From Zymoseptoria tritici IPO323 (lineage: Eukaryota > Ascomycota > Dothideomycetes > Mycosphaerellales > Mycosphaerellaceae), in assembly GCF_000219625.1 (NCBI RefSeq), contig NC_018216.1, positions 3,100,001 to 3,164,000 of the forward strand: DNA of 64,000 nt, written 5' to 3'. A program made the position numbers and the translations under genes. The notes under the pieces are model-generated. The model was not told the DNA's origin. It was given only the letters and a program-made list of their open reading frames with translations, and did not search any database. Of this stretch, positions 12,742 through 22,693 are shown piece after piece (position 1 is the stretch's first letter; the number at the start of each line of letters is the position of its first letter).

Positions 12742-14336
12742 ATGTTGTTAATCATATTGCCTTGTCTGCTCGCTGTCTGTCTAGCAGGATTCATTCACTT
12801 CAAGAGCCGTTTCAGACCGATCAGCGCAGCGATCAGACACTCGAACTCAAAAGATACAGTCAGCAACACAGCTTGTCCGTCAGGTCCGCAAGATAGACAT
12901 GACCAAGTCAGAATCGATCAGAAGCCGCCGCCGCCTCAGTATGCAGCTCTCTTACCTCCCGACCGGCGCCATATCTTAGACGAGCACTCTTTGGCATCAC
13001 TCCAAGGACAAGTACGGCAAGTCGCCCAAAATTCCCCAGAGATAAAGCAGACAGGTTTTGTTCAAGGCATCTGCAAACCAGAGGTGATCGTGGAGCAGCA
13101 CGTCACCCCGACAGGTTTCACCTTGGACGAAATCAAGCAGTTTGGAGACTTCCCGGACTATGCGACGCTGAGCGGAGTGCCGTTGCCAGATGCGTCTCCT
13201 GAATTTGTGATCGAGAGGGCGCTTGCTAGACCATATCGACCATTTCGATGGCGTGAGTGAGCTCGAGCATCGACTTCGGGAGACATCTGCTGACCTGCCG
13301 TCCTCCCATCAGCTTATTACCAGACGATGGGTAAGTCGGAGGTACAAGCCTATTGGTGGACCGATACTAACGACGATGATCAGCATATGCCAAAATGGAA
13401 CCCAACTGGTGGCTTGAGCTCGACCGCAACTACGCCGCAGCAATCCAGCAACGCATCTCGCTCTACGAAGAGCATGGTGCAGCTGTCCTCGACGTCCTTT
13501 CCGGCTCTGAAGCAGCTGCGAAAGAGCTGATGGAGATGGCCATTCAATTCCTCTGCTCGCGCTATCCTCAGTACTTTCACCTCGACCTAGCCAACCTTAC
13601 TTTTCACAATCGTATCCTTTCAACGGCCACCAATCTCCGCAGCACGCCGCCTATGCTGGTACTCCTACACAACATTCCCGAAGACTTCGCTCTAATGATC
13701 CGCGATCCGTATACAGGTCTCTACACCTTCCGCGCCGGCATCATTCTCAGCGCCCTAGGCTGGTCTCTTGGCACAAAACTCGGTCTTACCTTGTCCGAGA
13801 TCCATAACCCAGTCCCAGACTACGAGGACAAGCTAAGATTCTCCATGGATCGGTTCTTTGCGAAATTGCCGACCGACAAACCGATCCAACGAGGTTCTTG
13901 GGGCTTAGAAGTCGACAAACCGCTCTTCGTTCCACCGGGAGATCCCCGCGAAGCAGAACGCATCGTTCAAGATCCTAATCTCACCATCGACCGCATCCAT
14001 CTCCGAGTCGACTGGCAGACTCTCCGCCGCCTGCCGCTTTCCGGCGCCGTGGCGTTCAACTTCAAAGCTCTGTTCACGCCGTTGGAGGAATTCAGGGACG
14101 AGCCTGGAGTGCCCGCGTTAGTGAGCAAGATCTTGAGAGATGGAAAGGAGAGCATCATGGAGTACAAGGCGGCGTGGCATACGCAGCATGTTGCCCTTCC
14201 ATCGCTGGAGGTTTGGGCGAAGGAGCAGATTGAGATGGGGATCGTGGAGGAGGGATGGGAGGCTGCTGCTACGTTGGACGAGGCTCCATTCTTTGAAGGG
14301 TGGAGACAGAAGTGGTCTCGACAGCAGGGATTTTGA
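12742..14336 (+). CDS. DUF3445 / haem-dependent oxidative N-demethylase-like protein
   Basis: Three exons: 12742-13252, an 18-nt microexon 13313-13330, and 13384-14336; 493 residues. The microexon (with donor GTAAGT after it and acceptor CAG before it) restores the family motif RPYRPFRWPYYQTMAYAKME followed by P-N-W-W. Residues 1-20 form an N-terminal hydrophobic segment (probable membrane anchor or signal), followed by a polar linker. The rest matches the DUF3445 family: a hallmark ERALARPYRPF, then YPQYFHLD, then RVDWQTLRRLPLSGAVAFNF. Bacterial relatives of this family include a haem-dependent oxidative demethylase acting on small methylamines; many fungal members are mislabelled mannosyltransferases in databases. 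The substrate here is unknown. A flavin monooxygenase gene follows 406 bp downstream on the same strand. Confidence 0.82.
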
Positions 14337-14742
14337 AGGAGTGGATCGGCATGTCGTTATCTGCTACCCTGAGCGAGACAAGCTAAGCAGCAATCAAGCT
14401 GCCGTGTCTGTCCAGCTCAACTTGTTGATCGGGCTACACACAATGGACATCTTTTCGACGACATCGGGCTGGCCTGTTCACGTGCTGAACAAGGCACTCG
14501 GCCAACCTGCCTTTGAGCATACCTACAGGGGTCTCTTGCAACGGAAACGATAGCCGATAGGGTTAGTAGCCGCCGCTGCTCCACGCGCTAGACTCCACAC
14601 TCTTCCGCATATCGATCAGTTCGTTGCTTATTCTGACGACCTAATCAGAATCCCTTCGTCCACTGGCTGCAGGATTTCAACAGCAGAATCAATCAAACGA
14701 TCCATTTATCCGCCTTTTAGCAGCATATTTCATCTATCCACA
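14337..14742. promoter_or_regulatory. intergenic, promoter side of the monooxygenase gene
   Basis: 406 bp; no gene recognised. Confidence 0.4.
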
Positions 14743-16788
14743 ATGTCGGACGGCGAGATGCCTTGGCCCGAGGTGGCGGTTGGCAACAAGAACCATGCCA
14801 ACGCCGCAGTGGTCATCATCGGAGGAGGTATCTCTGGCATGTGTGTTGCCATTGATCTGTTGAAACGGAACAAGTGTCGAAACTTCATCATCATTGAGAA
14901 GTCCGCCGGACTGGGAGGGACCTGGTAAGTTGGATCTGTCCCGAAGAGCTTGTCAAAGAGGTCTTCTGCTTACGCCATGGATCCTTTCCAGGCTCGACAA
15001 CAAATATCCCGGCTGCTGCTGCGATGTCTGGTCCGCCCTCTACTCCTACAGCTTCGCCAAAAACCCATCTTGGTCTCGCGAGTATCCCGGCCAAGAAGAG
15101 ATCCTCGCCTACCTCCAAGATGTCGCTCAAGACTTCAAGCTGCTGCCACACTTCCGCTTCAACACGATGGTCAAGGACGCCACTTGGGACGACGCGGGCA
15201 AGAAATGGAAGGTCAGCGTCGAGACGTCCAAGGGCAGCAAAGAGGCGGAATATAGTGAGGGATATGAGATCACAGCCGACTTTGTTGTCAGTGCTGTGGG
15301 ACAATTGAACTTGCCGCAGTGGCCGAAGATTGAGGGCATTGACTCGTTCAATGGGAAGAAGATGCATAGCGCGAGGTGGGATTGGTCGTATGATCTGACG
15401 GACAAGAAGATCGCGCTGGTTGGAAATGGTAAGAGGTCTTGCTGGAGCAAGTATACAGGCACATCGTTGCTGATCGATCGATAGGTTGCACGGCTGTCCA
15501 AATTCTTCCGGAGATCGCAAAGGTCGCCAAGCAAGTCACTGTCTTCCAGCGGACGGCGAATTGGGTCATTCCACGCGAGGACGCACCTGTTTCGTCTACA
15601 TGGAGGACCATCTACAAGTATGTGCCGGGTGCTATGAGTCGAAAGCGTGCAGGCCAGATGGACTTTCGAGAGTCCACTCATGGCTTCATCAGTGATAGCA
15701 ACTCGCCAATTGCTGCCATGTTCACGCACGCTTCGAAGGAGTTGATGGAGAGACAGGTCAGTCAATAAGCGGATGGTCTTGAAAGATCGTACTGACAAGA
15801 GAACAGCTCCCAAATCAACCCGAGCTGTGGAAGAAACTCACTCCGACCTACAAGCTGGGTTGCAAGCGTATCGTAAGCTTCATCATGTCCTATTCGAACC
15901 GGAAGTCATAGACTAATTCCTCCTCCAACAGATCATCTCCGACGATTACTTCCCAGCGATCGCCCGCGACAACGTCGAACTCGAAACCCGCGCGATCGAC
16001 AGCATTGCTGGCAACTCGATCAAAGTCAAAGACGACAATGGCAGCATCGCTGATCTCTCCGACTTTGACCTCCTTGTCTGCGCCACGGGTTTCAAGACTG
16101 TGGACTTTATGCATCCCATCCAGCTTTACGGCAAGAATGGCCACCCGATCGCGGACGTGTGGAAGGATGGCGCGAAAGCGTTGTATGGCATGACGGTTGA
16201 GGATATGCCTAACTTCGCTATGCTGGTAAGCTGAACGACCATTCCATCTTTGCTGTCTTTCGCACCAGATAGTAGTGCTAACCTTCTCCCTCTCAGTACG
16301 GGCCCAACACCAACCTCGGCCACAACAGCATAATTCTGATGATCGAGTCCCAATCCCGCTACATCAACGGCCTCATCGCTCCCGTCCTCGACGCCCGCAA
16401 ACGCGGCAAAGCCCTCAGCGTGCGTCCCAAACCCGCCGTGCTCGAAGCCTTCAACGAGGAAATCCAAGCCGAACTCCGCACCTCCGCCTTCAACGACCCG
16501 AATTGTAATTCCTGGTACAAGAACGACGCGGGACTGATCACGAATAACTGGAGTCGGACGGTGGTGGAGTATCAGAAATTGGTGGAGGATGTGAGACTTG
16601 ACGAGTTCGTGGTGGAGGGGAGTGGCAAGGAGGGAGTGAAGGAGAAGATCCATGTTGGACGCGTGAGGGAGGAGATGTTGGTTAGTGATCGGACGTTGAC
16701 GTTGTTGGGTGTGGTGTCTACGGCGGCGATTGTGGGTGGGTGGTTGATGCGGAATTCGGGGTATTTGCAGAGGATCACGACGAGATAG
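14743..16788 (+). CDS. Baeyer-Villiger-type flavin monooxygenase
   Basis: Six exons: 14743-14924, 14992-15428, 15485-15756, 15807-15872, 15932-16225, 16297-16788; 580 residues. Features in order: FAD-binding VVIIGGGISGMCVA (residues ~22-35), GGTWLDNKYPGC (W-x-x-x-x-Y-P-G motif), the Baeyer-Villiger fingerprint FxGxxxHxxxW as FNGKKMHSARW followed by D, the NADPH Rossmann site ALVGNGCTA, and CATGFKTVDF (ATG motif). A C-terminal hydrophobic segment (LLGVVSTAAIVGG) suggests membrane tethering. Known enzymes insert oxygen next to a ketone or oxidise heteroatoms using NADPH, FAD and O2. The substrate is unknown. The gene lies directly downstream of the DUF3445 oxidase gene, same strand. All splice joins keep the frame. 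Confidence 0.9.
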
Positions 16789-17673
16789 AGGGTTGGATGT
16801 CTGCTGGAGGCTCGTTATGATTTGGATGTCACGATTTGTATATAGTGAAGACAGATGCAATTTGCGAATTGATATTTCTATTGGCAGAACGCACACTCGT
16901 ATCATGACCGCTTCGAGCCATTCCCTTCCTCATCGTCCACTCCAACAGTATATCCTGGAAGCGAACGAAGAAGTGTGTACGAGAGGGACTGGTCGGTCCG
17001 AAACCAGAGCTACTGGCGTAGAGCGTTCTTTTGCAAAGGTGTTTCATGTACGGGATGCCGATAAAGAAGATAGTCGCGATGGCTGCGGCGTACTCATGCA
17101 GGCTTGTGTGGACGTAGCGGTCGAGGCGAGGTGACCATTCCTCGGCGGTGCTAAAGAGTCGGCTTGTCAAGACCAATCCATGGTCTCGAATAATCTTCCC
17201 ACCCCTCCGTGAGTTGACACAATGGTGAGCGCTCACTGCCATCCTGCCCTAGTTTTGACCATTGTTGAGCAAATGTGCTCAATTGTCGCCATGGCGTTTC
17301 AACGTAGGTTTGCTTCTGTTTGATCAAATGGAAGATCGGTTTCAATCATCCCATGTCGGCACAGAGAGCTGGGAGATAGTCCTACATGGCCAGAATCCTT
17401 GCGTCTCTATCACAAATATCAATGAGGGCTTCTCTGTCTGTCCACGAAGCTCGAGCTCAGACGCAGAACGTTCGTCGGGCCTTACGCGGGCTGTATGGCT
17501 TCATAGGGAGCGTTTGAGAGCTTCGCAACGATAGGTCGATCCATAGATCCAAGGACCCGTATGCCAGAGGCGATTCGGGCTTGCGAATCGAATCCGGCTC
17601 ATCTCACAATTTCGTCCGAGCCGGAAGACTCCTCTCGAAACTTTCGTTCGATGGGACATCTGGAATTGCCAGC
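16789..17673. other. intergenic between converging genes
   Basis: 885 bp between the 3' ends of the monooxygenase and PRP38 genes. Short open frames only, none with coding character. Confidence 0.45.
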
Positions 17674-18426
17674 TCAGTCTGCGTCGCTCATCTCACCCTC
17701 ACTCCTCGGTCGAGATCTATTCGATGACCTCCGACTATGGCCATTCGTATGTCCATTCTGGGAGATCTCCTCGACCTCTCCATCGCTCCCGCTGCCATCG
17801 TCTTCATCATCGGTTCGATCCAGCTCTTCCAATTCCTCTCCCAGCGCACTCTCCCTCGGCTCCAGCCTATCCTCATCTTCCAGAAAAGTCCTCGGGTTGA
17901 TCTTAGGCAGTGTCGTCGCGCACACCCGACTCTTCACGAGCAGATCGTCAATGAACTGATCCACATGTGTCAGGGCCCAGCCCTCTCGCGTCCTTCGCTT
18001 CAGCTTCCTGAAGTCCGCCAGATACGGTTCGAGCGTCGTGTAGACATCCTCATCTTTCTCCCATGCCATGCGAACGTAGAATGCTGCCAATGCTCGCAAG
18101 TACTTGAACTCCTCTCCAGCCTGCTCAAGGTAGTACATAATGATCTCCTTCTCCGGTGTGAGCTGGAGTAGCTTGAAGGCCAGGCAAAGGAAAGGCGTGG
18201 GTTTCTGCGCGACACCGTATGTTCCACCAAGGAATGTGAGCTCGACTGCGCGATCAAGCACAGTGGCAGCATTCAGTCCGAAACATTGCTCTTTCCAATA
18301 GTAGGAGTCGACGATGCGGTCGCGGACTGGCTTCTCGAAGAGCTTGAGCGGATTGTCGCCGCGGATGAGTGTACCGGAGTATCCGCGCTCATCCAACGCA
18401 CGTTTTGCGTCCGCCTGATGCGCCAT
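17674..18426 (-). CDS. PRP38: pre-mRNA-splicing factor PRP38
   Basis: Single exon, 250 residues. The core matches the PRP38 family: TLIRGDNPLKLFEKPVRDRI, then SYYWKEQCFGLNAATV, FLGGTYGVAQKPTPFLCLAF, and YLRALAAFYVRM, ending in HVDQFIDDLL and ARTLPKI-like CATTLPKINPR. The C-terminus is acidic then Ser/Arg-rich (SRRSSNRSRPRSEG), as in metazoan and fungal homologues. PRP38 joins the U4/U6.U5 tri-snRNP and is needed for spliceosome activation in the nucleus. The gene shares a 231-bp head-to-head region with the glycosyltransferase-like gene. Identification is firm. Confidence 0.95.
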   Translation of the reverse strand: MAHQADAKRALDERGYSGTLIRGDNPLKLFEKPVRDRIVDSYYWKEQCFGLNAATVLDRAVELTFLGGTYGVAQKPTPFLCLAFKLLQLTPEKEIIMYYLEQAGEEFKYLRALAAFYVRMAWEKDEDVYTTLEPYLADFRKLKRRTREGWALTHVDQFIDDLLVKSRVCATTLPKINPRTFLEDEDRLEPRESALGEELEELDRTDDEDDGSGSDGEVEEISQNGHTNGHSRRSSNRSRPRSEGEMSDAD

Positions 18427-18657
18427 GGTGGGTGATCAGGGTTGTGGGAATTGAATGAGAAAAGTGAGCTGGAATCTTTGAATCTTCGAAGCTGCATTGA
18501 AAGATCGACACGCGAGTCATGCAGGATCGCGATTGTTGCCCTTGGAGACAATCGCGACCCAGGACAAAGTTCCACACGACCAACTTCTTGGGCATCAATT
18601 ATCGATGGCACAAGAAGACAGTTCGATCATTTACCACATCACAATGTTCATATCGAT
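18427..18657. promoter_or_regulatory. short bidirectional promoter region
   Basis: 231 bp separate the start codons of PRP38 (-) and the glycosyltransferase-like gene (+), so both promoters and leaders must fit or overlap here. Confidence 0.5.
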
Positions 18658-19806
18658 ATGCTCTTGACCCAGTCTCAAGTCTCCGTCTTCGTCTCATCCG
18701 GAGTAATCATTTTCTTCACGTTTCTGCTCTTCCTGTCAGGCTACGTGTATCAACAACAGTCCGTCCGGGGACTTCAAGATGCGATCAGACCACGAATACC
18801 GCAAGCACCGAAGTCTCTAGCGGTGCAAGACCCATCGAATACGGGTACAAACGACTTCGCAAAGTCGCGATTCTTCCGGAACGAGAGAGGCCATGTCACA
18901 TTCACCGACTTCAACAAAGATGTTCATAGCGCGGGCGCCAACATCAACTGGAAACGGCTGGCACATATACAGCTTGTGCGAAACCACCACGATATCTGTG
19001 GTGCGATAATGGTGTTGGCGGATCTTCATACACTGAGATCTCCGGCAAGGAGAGTGCTGTTATTTCCCAAAGAGTGGGCAGAGCAAAAGAAGGCAGAAAA
19101 GGGCGATGTGTCAGATCCATATCTTGATAGCACGAGACGGCTCATGAGAATGGCTGCGAGGAGATATCAAGTGGAATTACACCCCGTGGACCCAGTTCCG
19201 AGCGCAGATGGGAGCGAGACATATTCTCTGGCTAGTGCTTTTGAGCTCTACGGCGATTTTGATCGTGTACTGAATATCGAGACACCGGGACTTCTGCTGG
19301 ATGCAGAGCCGCTGGACGCTATTCTTGGGTTCACAGAGAGTACACCATTCGCCATGCTGCACGATACATCAACGAATGATGGAGTCCATTCCGAGGACCT
19401 CTTTCTTCTGCAACCATCGAAAACGACATATGCCGAGATTTCAGCTGGTCTGAAGTTCAAGGAAGCAGCTGGATTCAACGACACCTACCTCGCGAGTCTC
19501 TTCCCAGATCCTGTCTTATTGGCATCCAGCAACGAGAAGACGGCGCTGGTACGATCTGTCAAGGTTCTTCACGATGTCGAGGCAGGCGCCAAGTTCAACG
19601 AAACCGCATTCACGGACGATGTCGCGTACATCCGATTTTCGGATCCGAAGTTGCCTGGTCCGGAGTACGATGTGCCGTGGGCGGACAAAGTGGCTGCGAG
19701 ACCGAAGAACAAGGGTGCAGACTGGGCATGGACGAGTCTGTACGGACAGTACGCTCAGAAGCGGATGGAGATTTGCGGGCTGGACCTCGAGAGTTGGCGC
19801 CCTTGA
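18658..19806 (+). CDS. type II membrane protein, glycosyltransferase-like (GT8/Gnt1-like)
   Basis: Single exon; the first in-frame ATG is 18658, giving 382 residues. Residues ~10-30 form one transmembrane segment (VFVSSGVIIFFTFLLFLSGY), so the bulk is probably lumenal in the Golgi. INWKRLAHIQLVRNHHDICG and VLADLHTLRSPARRVLLFP resemble the start of GT-A-type fungal glycosyltransferases that are grouped with glucose/N-acetylglucosamine transferases (GT8-like). At the place where the metal-binding DxD usually sits (after FDRVLN) the sequence reads IETPG, so a classic DxD is not evident. Enzyme activity is therefore uncertain; it may be a divergent or inactive member. The gene itself looks intact. 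Confidence 0.7.
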   Translation: MLLTQSQVSVFVSSGVIIFFTFLLFLSGYVYQQQSVRGLQDAIRPRIPQAPKSLAVQDPSNTGTNDFAKSRFFRNERGHVTFTDFNKDVHSAGANINWKRLAHIQLVRNHHDICGAIMVLADLHTLRSPARRVLLFPKEWAEQKKAEKGDVSDPYLDSTRRLMRMAARRYQVELHPVDPVPSADGSETYSLASAFELYGDFDRVLNIETPGLLLDAEPLDAILGFTESTPFAMLHDTSTNDGVHSEDLFLLQPSKTTYAEISAGLKFKEAAGFNDTYLASLFPDPVLLASSNEKTALVRSVKVLHDVEAGAKFNETAFTDDVAYIRFSDPKLPGPEYDVPWADKVAARPKNKGADWAWTSLYGQYAQKRMEICGLDLESWRP

Positions 19807-20233
19807 GATGTGAACCGCGTGGACCGTTAGTGTGCAGCGATATTAGACTGGTTCGAGATTGGATGATACCCAGGTCATTGGATACACAGAAGCATTGCGG
19901 GCGTTCTTACTTTGCGGTTCATTGATTATAGGCACTGTTGGTACGGCACAAATGGGACATGAAAATGATAGGACTCGCATTGAAACGACCGAGCTGCAAG
20001 CAAGTTCGTAGTCGACGAGAGCTACTCTCGCGTTGATCGCAGAGCTCGTGCAATACTTCATGTTCCTTTGCCGGTCTCGGTCTATGTAAGTATCGATATA
20101 TACCTTGCAATTATGTGTTGTGTAATGCACGGACCACGAAGCTGCTTACCTTCACTTCAACCGCACTACTGCTCCTTCCACCGTAACACAAACCACCACA
20201 CCACACTTCCGCAAAAGTAGTCCAACCCTCCAA
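19807..20233. other. intergenic
   Basis: 427 bp between two plus-strand genes. Nothing recognised. Confidence 0.4.
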
Positions 20234-21251
20234 ATGGCTTCCGACGACATCCCCTCAATAATCAGCCCAACAACAATCCTCTCCCTCCTCTCCACCCTCC
20301 TCATCCTCCTAGCAGCCTACCTCTCCTCCCTCGCCCTCCTCCCCAAAAACTTCACGCCTCAAACCCGCTTCCTCTTCATCTGGCACGCCTTCGACGCCTT
20401 GATCCACTTCTTCCTCGAAGGCAGCTACCTCTACAACTGCTTTTTCAGCTACGCCGTCGTTGACCCCGCTGATTTGCTCTCGGCTTCCGCTTACTTGCCG
20501 CCGAATGTCTACTTTCTTGGACATAGTGATCGAGTGTATGGATCGGAATATGGGAGTAATGTCTTTGCGAAGTTGTGGATGGAGTATGCTAGAGCGGATA
20601 AGCGGTGGGGAGGGTCGGATCTTACGGTTATTGTAAGTCCAATCAATCAATGGGGGAAAGGCGAACTCAGGAGTCGAGCATGTTTTTGGCAGTCTTCACC
20701 TTGATACATTGGCTGCTCGCTAACTAACGCTTCTACCCTTCCCCTTCTAGAGCCTCGAACTCCTCACCGTCTTCATCGGCGGTCCCCTAGCCCTCTACAT
20801 CTGCCACTCCCTCCGCAAAAACTCCCCCTCCGCCTGGTTCTGGATGACCGTGCTCGCGACCGCGGAGCTCTACGGCGGATTTCTGACCTTCGCGCCCGAG
20901 TGGCTGACGGAGAAAGTCGGATTGTATAGCAGAAGGTTTCTGATTGTTTTTCTGTCTATCTTCTGCTCTGTATATACTTTCCAGAAAGCAAACGCCAACG
21001 CCTGTGTGTACCCGTCTCCGGCCAAACATTGCTAACACACCCGTGAACCGCTTTTATGACAAGTCGCCTTCCTGACGGGGAGCGAGAACCTAGATACCTC
21101 CAATGCCATGTATTTGTGGATATATTTGGTGTTTTTCAATGCTGCGCTGTGGGTGTTGATTCCGCTGTATATCTTGCGGGAGGCGTATGGCAGGATTTGT
21201 GAGGGGTTGAGGGTGATGGCACTGGTGGAGGGGGGGAAGAAGAGGGTGTAG
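20234..21251 (+). CDS. EBP/EXPERA-domain membrane protein (emopamil-binding-like)
   Basis: Exon 1 is 20234-20632 (donor GTAAGT) and exon 2 starts at 20751 after TTCTAG. Four to five hydrophobic segments are visible. Family residues: H and D in LFIWHAFDALIHFFLEGSYL, then ELLTVFIGGPLALYICHSL, ATAELYGGFLTFAPEWLT, and a last exon with SENLDTSNAMYLWIYLVFF ending at 21251. Members isomerise delta8-delta7 sterols or act as ligand-binding paralogues in the ER. The exon 2/3 junction is uncertain. The family expects EWLTGSENLD, but no GT donor follows EWLT. A canonical acceptor ACAAG (21063, with branch GCTAAC) precedes exon 3, and a phase-compatible donor lies near 21004, which would insert about 38 residues. 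Alternatively the locus is slightly damaged. Confidence 0.72.
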
Positions 21252-21460
21252 GATGGGAGGGGAGTGGAGGATGGACTGAATGGAGGAAGTGTACGGAAAG
21301 GGCTCGCTGACGGGATGATACCGTTCGACTGTCGCGCTGCTAGGGATTTGGATCGACACTTTTGGCTGGCGCATTGCTCGGCCATGACTTGGGGCAACGG
21401 TACTCTGCCTCCTAGATGGCGTTCCACTCTTTGAAGCATCCCGCATCAACTGCGCGCCGG

Positions 21461-22006
21461 CTAGATTGCGATATTTTCTCGGACCCGAATAGTCGCCCAT
21501 CTCATCTTCTTCTCCAAAGTCCTCACATAGACCTGCTTTGAGGTCGGCGACGCAGATAGGCTGAGAAAGAGACATCGCAAGTTCTCGTGATATTCCACGG
21601 GCAATGCGGTTCCGGAGAGACTCGGAGCATCCAACAACGAGTACGCGACTTCGAATTGCTTCTTCGAAAAATGCCGAGACACGTGCACTTGAATGGCGAT
21701 GGGAGGTAGAATCTTTACTATTCCGCACAGTGTCGCTGCGATTTGGATGGGATAGTCGTCGTTTGTGAAAGCAGGACGAGTGGAGGTCGTGGTACCAGCC
21801 CTCCCTTCAACGCAGCTTGCTAGAACAGGAGTCGAAGACGTTGCTGTGTGATTAATACGTCGGCTCGCTGGATATCGGAAGTCCCTCGCAGGTCCGTGTC
21901 TTGCCGGAGGTGGTCTTTGTAAAGCGCAAAGCTCGGGATAGCCTTTGTCGACGGAGTCGAAGCCGTTGAGATCGGTCCAGAATTTGACGAAGCCGAAGTC
22001 GAACAT
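21461..22006 (-). CDS. uncertain small gene, 181-residue open frame
   Basis: Minus-strand frame from ATG 22006 to the stop at 21461. The first 100 bases have strongly C-ending codons (MFDFGFVKFWTDLNGFDS), which is good coding character. The same frame is also open about 50 bases upstream of the ATG, so an earlier exon is possible. No domain was recognised. Caution: a second minus-strand frame (from about 21790 to 21090) is open over the same bases and looks plausible in its own right, including an acidic run EDFGEEDEMGDYS. Only one can be right for the overlap, and an intron could switch between them. Treat as an unresolved gene. Confidence 0.35.
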   Translation of the reverse strand: MFDFGFVKFWTDLNGFDSVDKGYPELCALQRPPPARHGPARDFRYPASRRINHTATSSTPVLASCVEGRAGTTTSTRPAFTNDDYPIQIAATLCGIVKILPPIAIQVHVSRHFSKKQFEVAYSLLDAPSLSGTALPVEYHENLRCLFLSLSASPTSKQVYVRTLEKKMRWATIRVRENIAI

Positions 22007-22693
22007 TGGGAAGAGGTAGTAGAGACCTTGGAGGCCAGATGCGATTGAGGAGGGGTCTTCATGTAGGAGGATGACTCAGGGGGGTATTGTCACTTGCATG
22101 ATGTTGGGCGTGGAAAATCAATGTCGAAGACGCAAGCGCCTCTTTCTGTGGTGAATTGAATAGGAGGGCATAAGCTCGCATTTCTCCGAGTCCGCTCGTC
22201 TCGTTCTAGAGTGGTGTCGTGTTCGAGTTGTTGTTGGTGTAGTCCCGTGGGGGAATGAAAGAGTGTTTGCTCTTCTCTCACGGAGAACCGAGATGCCTTT
22301 CTGCATTTCAACTCTACGAGTGTTTTGCCAGTGAACCACGAGTTGAGAACATCGTGGTAGTGTTGGTATGCTCCGTTCTCGTCTCGCACAGCAAGACAAG
22401 ATTGAGTGCATGTGATCGCATGGCATGGGTGTCGCGTCCTACCTCCGTTTCTGCCGGCTCGCGGCGGTGGTCTTTTTAAAGGTGTAGAAGAGGTATCGGG
22501 CCAGAGATTCAGCGCGATACGTCGATCGTGGGCTGAGCAGAAACCGGCAGATCTGCTTCTTTCATAGCGAAGTGTAAGACACCACCTGCTTGTCGTCAAT
22601 ACTCTTCACTCGTTTACGTCGTCAAAATATGCCTCATACTACCTCTCCACACCAAAAACCCAACGACATCACCTCACCCCAACGCCCTCAAAC
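22007..22693. other. unresolved stretch, possible further exon on minus strand
   Basis: Minus-strand frames between about 22590 and 22090 are open (for example one containing TTERGACVFDIDFPRPT) but lack an ATG, and no splice join to the frame downstream could be made convincing. Confidence 0.25.

Noticed and set aside
17674..18426. Splicing-factor genes PRP38, SYF2 and TFP11 as a functional cluster
   Set aside because: They are tens of kb apart and on different strands, with unrelated genes between; chance proximity is the simpler view.
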